DNA from: Salsipaludibacter sp038233055
GTDB taxonomy: Bacteria; Actinomycetota; Nitriliruptoria; Nitriliruptorales; Nitriliruptoraceae
DNA length: 11,002 nt
NCBI GenBank assembly: GCA_038233055.1
Contig: JBBSMS010000114.1
Location: 1-11,002, forward strand
Direction of reading: 5' to 3'
This document shows, piece by piece, positions 7,340 to 11,002 of this stretch (its first letter is position 1; the number at the start of each line of letters is the position of its first letter). The notes beneath the pieces are model-generated. The model did not search any database, had not been told where the DNA came from, and saw only the letters and a program-made list of their open reading frames with translations. Made by a program: the position numbers and the translations under genes.

Positions 7340-7369
7340 AGTATGCCACCCCGCTCGGCAGCCTGCGAA
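7340..7369 (-). promoter_or_regulatory. Candidate promoter for the riboswitch operon
   Basis: On the minus strand TTCGCA (7364-7369) and CATACT (7340-7345) are 18 bases apart, each matching the housekeeping consensus at 4 of 6 positions. The predicted start near 7333 would begin the transcript a few bases before the first strand of riboswitch P1. The position supports the call more than the box quality does. Confidence 0.45.
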
Positions 7370-7403
7370 CCCGACCATGGCAATCGGGCAGAACCACCGG
7401 CGA

Positions 7404-8615
7404 TCAGTTCGACTTGCTGCGGCCACCACCGAAGCGTCGGCGTTCCCAACCGCGACGCAACTGTTGGCTGAGCGCGCTCAGGCTGCCCTCCTCGGCCGGG
7501 GGCAGCGCCGCCCCGTCCAGGAACTGCTCGGGGTCGGACAGGTGGCGCATCGACGGCACCCTCGTCGCCAGCACGTACAGCAGGATCAACTTGAGCGCGG
7601 CCACGGTCGGGATCGCCACCAGCATGCCGATGATCCCCATCAGCGACGCGGCGACCGCCAGGGACAGGATGATCGTCACCGGATGGACGTGGACGGTGCG
7701 GCGCAGCACCTGCGGCGTGATGACGTGGTTGTCGACCTGCTGGACGAGCACCATCACGACCACGACCACGACCGCCTGGCCGACGCCCGTGCCGGCCGTG
7801 AGTGCCACCACGACCCCCAGGGTGCCGCCCACGAAGGGTCCGACCAGTGGGATCAGGTTGAACACCCCGGCGAGCCCCCCGATGATGGCCCAGAAGGGCA
7901 ACCCGACCAGCCACAACCCGATCGCCGTCGCCACGCCCACGAAGGCCGCGACCATCAACTGCCCCCGGAAGTAGCCGCCGACCGTGATCACGATCCGTCG
8001 ACCGACGTCGGCAACCTCGTCACGGGTGTCCGGCGGCAGCAGGCGCTGGACCCCGGACGACAACCGCGGCAGGTCCACCAGCACGTAGAAGGCCAGCACC
8101 GGCGCCAGCACGATCGACACCACGCCAGAGACCACCGATCCCAGCAACGACCGCAGGATCGCGAGGACTCCCACGACCTGTTGCTCGTTGTCCTGGAGCA
8201 GGCCCCCGACCCCCGCGGGTTCGTCGGGGACCAGGCTGTCCAACCCGACCGGGCGGAGCGCGTCCACCAGGCCGCTCAGGGTGGCATCGACGATGTCGGG
8301 GAGGCCGTCGGCCAAGGCCTGGATCTGGGCGTTCAGGAGCGGCAGCAGTTGCCACCCGGCCAGCGCCACGAACGCCAGCACGACGAGGTAGGTCAGGAAC
8401 GCGGCGACGATCCGCGGCACGCGGCGGGCGAACCATCCCACGACCGGCGACAGCAGGTAGACCAGCACGCTGGCGAGCAGGATCGGCGTGACCAGGAAAC
8501 GGAACGGACGGCTCAGCCACGTGACGACCAGCCATGCCACGACGAGGATCCCGACCACCGTCCACACCGCGGTCAAGCGGCGGAGTTGGCGGGGACTGGG
8601 CCCGTTGGCGGTCAT
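7404..8615 (-). CDS. AI-2E/PerM family transporter
   Basis: A 403-residue integral membrane protein. Two hydrophobic helices lie at about 15-35 and 38-62 and a third at 67-90. A soluble loop follows at about 95-145, then helical segments at about 147-182, 215-240, 242-270, 278-293 and 312-350. Conserved family landmarks are present: GYFRGQL (214-220), NLIPLVGPFVGG (253-264), DNHVITPQVL (295-304) and HPVTIIL (311-317). The C-terminal tail is short and basic. Family members include putative autoinducer-2 exporters and Na+/H+ antiporters, so the substrate cannot be named. GAGGTG lies immediately upstream of the ATG at 8615. The gene follows the LytR_C-like gene by 43 bases and is probably co-transcribed with it. 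Its stop is about 60 bases before the riboswitch promoter candidate. Confidence 0.92.
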   Translation of the reverse strand: MTANGPSPRQLRRLTAVWTVVGILVVAWLVVTWLSRPFRFLVTPILLASVLVYLLSPVVGWFARRVPRIVAAFLTYLVVLAFVALAGWQLLPLLNAQIQALADGLPDIVDATLSGLVDALRPVGLDSLVPDEPAGVGGLLQDNEQQVVGVLAILRSLLGSVVSGVVSIVLAPVLAFYVLVDLPRLSSGVQRLLPPDTRDEVADVGRRIVITVGGYFRGQLMVAAFVGVATAIGLWLVGLPFWAIIGGLAGVFNLIPLVGPFVGGTLGVVVALTAGTGVGQAVVVVVVMVLVQQVDNHVITPQVLRRTVHVHPVTIILSLAVAASLMGIIGMLVAIPTVAALKLILLYVLATRVPSMRHLSDPEQFLDGAALPPAEEGSLSALSQQLRRGWERRRFGGGRSKSN

Positions 8616-8658
8616 GTCACCTCATGTCGAGGCCCCGCCGGGCACGCCCGGAGATGCC

Positions 8659-9417
8659 TCATCCCTGTTCGTCGGTCCCGACCACCACGTGCACGTCGAC
8701 CGAGTCGCTCAGGATGACGTTGAAGACGATCTCGTCCCATCCGTTGTCGGCGGCCAGGGCCTGCGCCTCGTCCTCGTGTCCCTCGGTCCAGAACACCGTG
8801 GTGGTGTCGTAGACGATGGAAGAGGTGTTGAACGCCACCAGGTCGTAGCCGTCGTCGACCAGTTCGTCGGCGATGTCCCGGGCGCGGCCGGACCCGTCCT
8901 TGATGCCGTCCAGCACCTGCAGGCTGGTGTCGGCGCGGTCGACGTCGGTGGTCGGTTCCTCGGTCGCCGGGGGCTCCTCGGTGGCCGGGGGCTCCTCGGT
9001 GGCCGGGGGCTCCTCGGTGGCCGGGGGCTCCTCGGTCTCGGTCGTGGGGTCCTCGGTCTCGGTCGTGGGGTCCTCGGTCGGCTCCGGCTCGGTCGGCTCC
9101 GGCTCGGTCGGCTCCGGCTCGGTCGGCTCCGGCTCGGCCGACTCGGTGTCGGTCGGCACCGACTCGGTGGGCTCGGTCGTGGCCTCGGGCGTCGTCTCGG
9201 CGACCGTGGGCGTCGGGGTCGGCGTGGGGGCCACGGACGGCGCGGCCGTCGCGGTCGGCGACGGCTGCTCGCTGGCCGGTGCGCCGATCGGGTCGGGATC
9301 GCCGCTGACCAGGTCGATGGCCCAGAAGAGGCCGGCCGCCACGAGTACCAGGGCGACCACGGCGAGACCGAACTGGCCCAGCGTGCGACCGGGATCCGGG
9401 TTGGACTGGAGCGACAT
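8659..9417 (-). CDS. Membrane protein with Pro/Thr/Glu repeat linker and LytR_C-like domain
   Basis: A 252-residue protein with a single N-terminal membrane helix (about 15-36, GLAVVALVLVAAGLFWAI) and no lipobox. A long extended linker follows (about 48-158), rich in Pro, Thr and Glu, with four EPEPT units, two EDPTTET units and four EEPPAT units. The C-terminal 90 residues resemble the LytR C-terminal domain: LQVLDGIKDGSGRARDIADE (166-185), then DGYDLVAFN and VHVVVGT at the end. There is no LytR-CpsA-Psr catalytic domain, so this is a stand-alone LytR_C protein, a type common in actinobacteria whose role at the cell wall is not known. The linker could span the peptidoglycan. I chose the ATG at 9417 over the in-frame ATG at 9429 because GAGGT lies six bases upstream. 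The AI-2E permease gene follows after 43 bases. Confidence 0.85.
   Translation of the reverse strand: MSLQSNPDPGRTLGQFGLAVVALVLVAAGLFWAIDLVSGDPDPIGAPASEQPSPTATAAPSVAPTPTPTPTVAETTPEATTEPTESVPTDTESAEPEPTEPEPTEPEPTEPEPTEDPTTETEDPTTETEEPPATEEPPATEEPPATEEPPATEEPTTDVDRADTSLQVLDGIKDGSGRARDIADELVDDGYDLVAFNTSSIVYDTTTVFWTEGHEDEAQALAADNGWDEIVFNVILSDSVDVHVVVGTDEQG
8955..9137. repeat. Three successive in-frame tandem repeat arrays
   Basis: Four 18-bp units around CTCCTCGGTGGCCGGGGG (about 8955-9030) are followed by two 21-bp units around CTCGGTCTCGGTCGTGGGG (about 9030-9075). Four 15-bp units of CTCGGTCGGCTCCGG type come next (about 9073-9135). Each unit length is a multiple of three, and the arrays encode the EEPPAT, EDPTTET and EPEPT blocks of the linker. 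Near identity at the DNA level suggests recent duplication. Edges are approximate. Confidence 0.85.
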
Positions 9418-9636
9418 CGGGGACCTCATGGGAGTGGCGGGGGCGAACCGTCGACCGGGGGACGGCCGGGCCTGCGGACACGGTGGACCGCCCCGGCAGC
9501 GTGCCCCACAACGGAGCGGGCTGCAAGCACCCGGCCCGTCCCCCCAGCCGGGTCGGGGGGCGGCGGACCCGTCCTGGACGGATCCCGACGGCAACCGCCC
9601 GTTCGGCCACGACAAGCCCGACGCCATGCGGTCCTC

Positions 9637-9655
9637 TGGTGGTCGAGCACCACCA
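9637..9655 (+). promoter_or_regulatory. Hairpin in the leader of the BON-domain gene
   Basis: TGGTGGT (9637-9643) pairs perfectly with ACCACCA (9649-9655) across a 5-base loop, ending 16 bases before the ATG and just upstream of the GAGG ribosome site. It could modulate translation or be incidental. The rest of the 254-base divergent spacer (9418-9671) is GC-rich, and I see no convincing -10 element for either direction in it. Confidence 0.3.
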
Positions 9656-9671
9656 ACACGAGGAAACTCCC

Positions 9672-10349
9672 ATGGCAACTCGCAACGACGGCCTGGTCGA
9701 TCGCGTGACCGACCGACTCGACGACCTGCGTGACAGCACGGCCAGCGCCCTGTCCGCCGACGACGCCCCGTCCCTGCGCGAACTCGGACGGGTCCGGCGG
9801 CGCCTGGACGACTTCGAGGATCAGATGACCGACAGCCTCTCGGCGCTGGAGTCGCAGCAGTCGGGCCTGGCATCCGAACTGCGCGCCGGCAACAAGCGCA
9901 CCACGGTCCCCCGCAAACTGTTCTGGATGCTGCTCGGCGGCGCCGCGGCGGCCATGGGGACTTGGCTGGCCGACCCGGACCGCGGCAAGGCCCGCCGGAC
10001 GCAGTTGGCCGACCAGGCGAAGACCCAGGCACGACAGGTCGGGGACCAGGCCAGGACCCAGGCCCAGCAGGCCGTCAACACCGCCCGCGGGACCGTCACC
10101 GAGGCCGTGACCGACGCCCTCCCCGACGACGTCCCCGACGACCCGGTCGTGCTGCAGGACCGGATCAAGAGCCAGGTCTTCGGCCATCGCGACGACGTCT
10201 CGGACGTGGTCCTGACGGTCAGCAAACCCGGTCACGTGACCCTGAAGGGCACCATCGGCTCGGCCGATGCCGAACGCGACCTCACCGACGCCGTGCGCGG
10301 GGTCAACGGGGTCGTGGACGTCCAGTCCGAGTTGAACGCGACCTCCTGA
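9672..10349 (+). CDS. BON-domain protein with central hydrophobic segment
   Basis: A 225-residue protein, the only plus-strand gene here. Residues about 5-75 are charged and probably coiled-coil (LGRVRRRLDDFEDQMTDSL). A hydrophobic segment at about 83-99 (LFWMLLGGAAAAMGTWLA) is followed by DPDRGKARR, a pattern common in actinobacterial YtxH/BON-type proteins. A Gln/Ala-rich helical region with the repeated pattern DQA+TQA covers 114-140. A BON domain covers about 158-222, with the conserved glycine in LKGTIGS and VNGVVDVQSEL at its end. BON domains bind membranes or other envelope components and appear in osmotic or envelope stress proteins. The exact role is unknown. The ATG at 9672 has GAGG eight bases upstream; a longer frame from 9483 adds only Pro/Arg-rich residues. 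A strong hairpin terminator follows its stop. Confidence 0.88.
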   Translation: MATRNDGLVDRVTDRLDDLRDSTASALSADDAPSLRELGRVRRRLDDFEDQMTDSLSALESQQSGLASELRAGNKRTTVPRKLFWMLLGGAAAAMGTWLADPDRGKARRTQLADQAKTQARQVGDQARTQAQQAVNTARGTVTEAVTDALPDDVPDDPVVLQDRIKSQVFGHRDDVSDVVLTVSKPGHVTLKGTIGSADAERDLTDAVRGVNGVVDVQSELNATS

Positions 10350-10382
10350 CCACCAGCTCGCGGGTCGACCGCGGGTGGCGAT

Positions 10383-10415
10383 GACCTTCACCGACCACGT
10401 GGGTCGGTGAAGGTC
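10383..10415. terminator. Perfect 14-bp hairpin terminator
   Basis: GACCTTCACCGACC (10383-10396) pairs without mismatch with 10402-10415 across the loop ACGTG. It lies 34 bases after the BON gene stop and is also downstream of the minus-strand tRNA gene, so it can serve convergent transcripts from both sides. There is no U run on either side, fitting the U-less terminators usual in actinobacteria. Confidence 0.85.
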
Positions 10416-10509
10416 GACCTGTCGGGGACGAGCGGACACGCGTGGCGGTGGACGGATCCCTGGTCGCGGCCGCGCGCCGATGGGCGGCCGCCACGACCGG
10501 GCAGGCCGG

Positions 10510-10583
10510 AGCCGGAGGCGGGATTCGAACCCGCGACCTTCGCTTTACAAGAGCGCTGCTCTGGCCAACTGAGCTACCCCGGC
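10510..10583 (-). tRNA. tRNA-Thr (anticodon UGU)
   Basis: The minus strand folds as a complete cloverleaf. The acceptor is GCCGGGG with CTCCGGC (one G-U pair), the D arm GCTC/GAGC, the anticodon loop CTTGTAA with anticodon TGT, and the T arm GCGGG-TTCGAAT-CCCGC. The anticodon stem has four good pairs with a G27-A43 mismatch at its base. The discriminator base is U, and CCA is not encoded (CCG follows), so CCA must be added after transcription. The anticodon reads ACA and probably other threonine codons. Confidence 0.95.
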
Positions 10584-10593
10584 GGTCGTGCGG

Positions 10594-10599
10594 ATGCTA
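10594..10599 (-). promoter_or_regulatory. Possible -10 element of the tRNA gene
   Basis: TAGCAT on the minus strand lies 10 bases before the mature tRNA 5' end, at a plausible distance for a tRNA promoter, and matches TATAAT at four positions. No good -35 box is seen at the expected distance, so this is tentative. Confidence 0.35.
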
Positions 10600-10680
10600 T
10601 CGCTGGGCGGCCGCTCCACCGAGGCGTTCCGGCCCAGGGCGTTCCCGGCGCGGGGCAGCCGGGCCATGAAGCCCGGACCG

Positions 10681-11002
10681 TCAGGTCGCGAGGTCGACCT
10701 CGACGTCAACCTCGTCCACGCCGCGGACCAGCCGCAGCGACAGCGCAGCGCCCGGGTCGTGGACAGCCAGCGCGGTGTGCAGGTCGTCGACGTCGGCCAC
10801 GGCCACGCCGGCGACGGCCACGAGGAGGTCACCGCGCCGGACGTCGGCAGCCGCCGCCGGGCCGTCGGGGTCGACCTCACGGACCAGGACCCCGTCGCGT
10901 TCGTCCAGGCCCACGGCCGCCCGCAGGTGACGCGCGGCCCCGGGTGGCGCCACCGCGATGCCCAGCCGCGGCCGGGACGACGTCTCCCCCGTCGCCAACC
11001 GA
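10681..11002 (-). CDS. C-terminal PDZ domain of an HtrA-like serine protease (partial)
   Basis: The visible 106 residues are the C-terminal end of a gene that begins beyond the window. They read through the TTG at 10998 into an upstream Arg codon, so that TTG is unlikely to be the start. SRPRLGIAVAPP followed by DGVLVREVDPDGPAAAADVRRGDLLVAVAG and DVDDLHTAL is a PDZ domain of the kind that ends S1C/DegP-HtrA proteases, including the carboxylate-binding LGI loop and the GDLL helix entry. The catalytic domain is not in the window, so protease activity is inferred from family architecture. It could also be another PDZ protein. The gene ends about 97 bases before the tRNA gene on the same strand. 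Confidence 0.8.
   Translation of the reverse strand, partial: RLATGETSSRPRLGIAVAPPGAARHLRAAVGLDERDGVLVREVDPDGPAAAADVRRGDLLVAVAGVAVADVDDLHTALAVHDPGAALSLRLVRGVDEVDVEVDLAT

Noticed and set aside
7370..7388. Possible terminator after the AI-2E gene (CCCGA stem, 9-base loop)
   Set aside because: Only five base pairs, a long loop and no U run, and it abuts the -35 candidate of the riboswitch promoter; too weak to call.
8955..9137. Possible CRISPR-like array because of regular repeats
   Set aside because: Repeats are contiguous, change unit length, keep the reading frame and have no unique spacers; they encode a Pro/Thr/Glu linker.
9540..9560. C-run and G-run hairpin in the divergent spacer
   Set aside because: CCCCC/GGGGG pairing is expected by chance in such GC-rich DNA and is not near a start or stop codon.
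10442..10669. A 75-codon plus-strand frame containing GGIRTRDLRFTRALLWPTELPRR
   Set aside because: This is the translation of the antisense strand of the tRNA gene, a well-known spurious protein pattern.

Overview
The window is about 11 kb of very GC-rich DNA in which every gene has the codon style, Shine-Dalgarno sites and protein families of a high-GC actinobacterium. The CysO-type sulfur carrier, the LytR_C-type membrane protein and the AI-2E permease fit a deep-branching lineage such as Nitriliruptoria or Acidimicrobiia; the lineage is my inference, the high-GC actinobacterial character is well supported. All protein genes but one (a BON-domain gene at 9672-10349) lie on the minus strand, so the window reads best from right to left.

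Right end (10350-11002): the C-terminal part of an HtrA/DegP-like PDZ protein runs off the window. Next comes a tRNA-Thr(UGU) gene, then a perfect 14-bp hairpin that probably terminates the plus-strand BON-domain gene. The BON gene diverges from a two-gene minus-strand set: a membrane protein with a long Pro/Thr/Glu repeat linker and a LytR_C-like domain, followed by an AI-2E/PerM-family permease.

Middle (5454-7369): a promoter candidate, a clear SAM-I (S-box) riboswitch with a GC hairpin behind it, a threonine-synthase-family PLP enzyme, and a 90-residue CysO-like sulfur carrier ending in Gly-Gly. An S-adenosylmethionine OFF switch controlling a 'threonine synthase' paired with a sulfur carrier makes little sense for threonine but good sense for sulfur assimilation. 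I propose that the pair makes homocysteine from O-phosphohomoserine and a carrier thiocarboxylate.

Left half (1-5394): three co-directional genes form an unusual protease cluster. They are a membrane-anchored CHAT protease with extracytoplasmic TolB-like and TPR regions, a lipoprotein with a Ser/Thr-rich stalk and Ig-like modules, and a caspase-family (C14) protease with an intact His/Cys pair. Two clan CD cysteine proteases beside an envelope lipoprotein suggest a trans-envelope sensing or proteolytic signalling system. This is the best candidate for an undescribed system, but its function is not shown by sequence alone.

The first 278 bases are a near-perfect inverted repeat that folds the 3' part of the caspase gene back on itself. 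The annotated C-terminus of that gene is therefore unreliable, and the repeat is more likely an assembly or library fold-back than biology.
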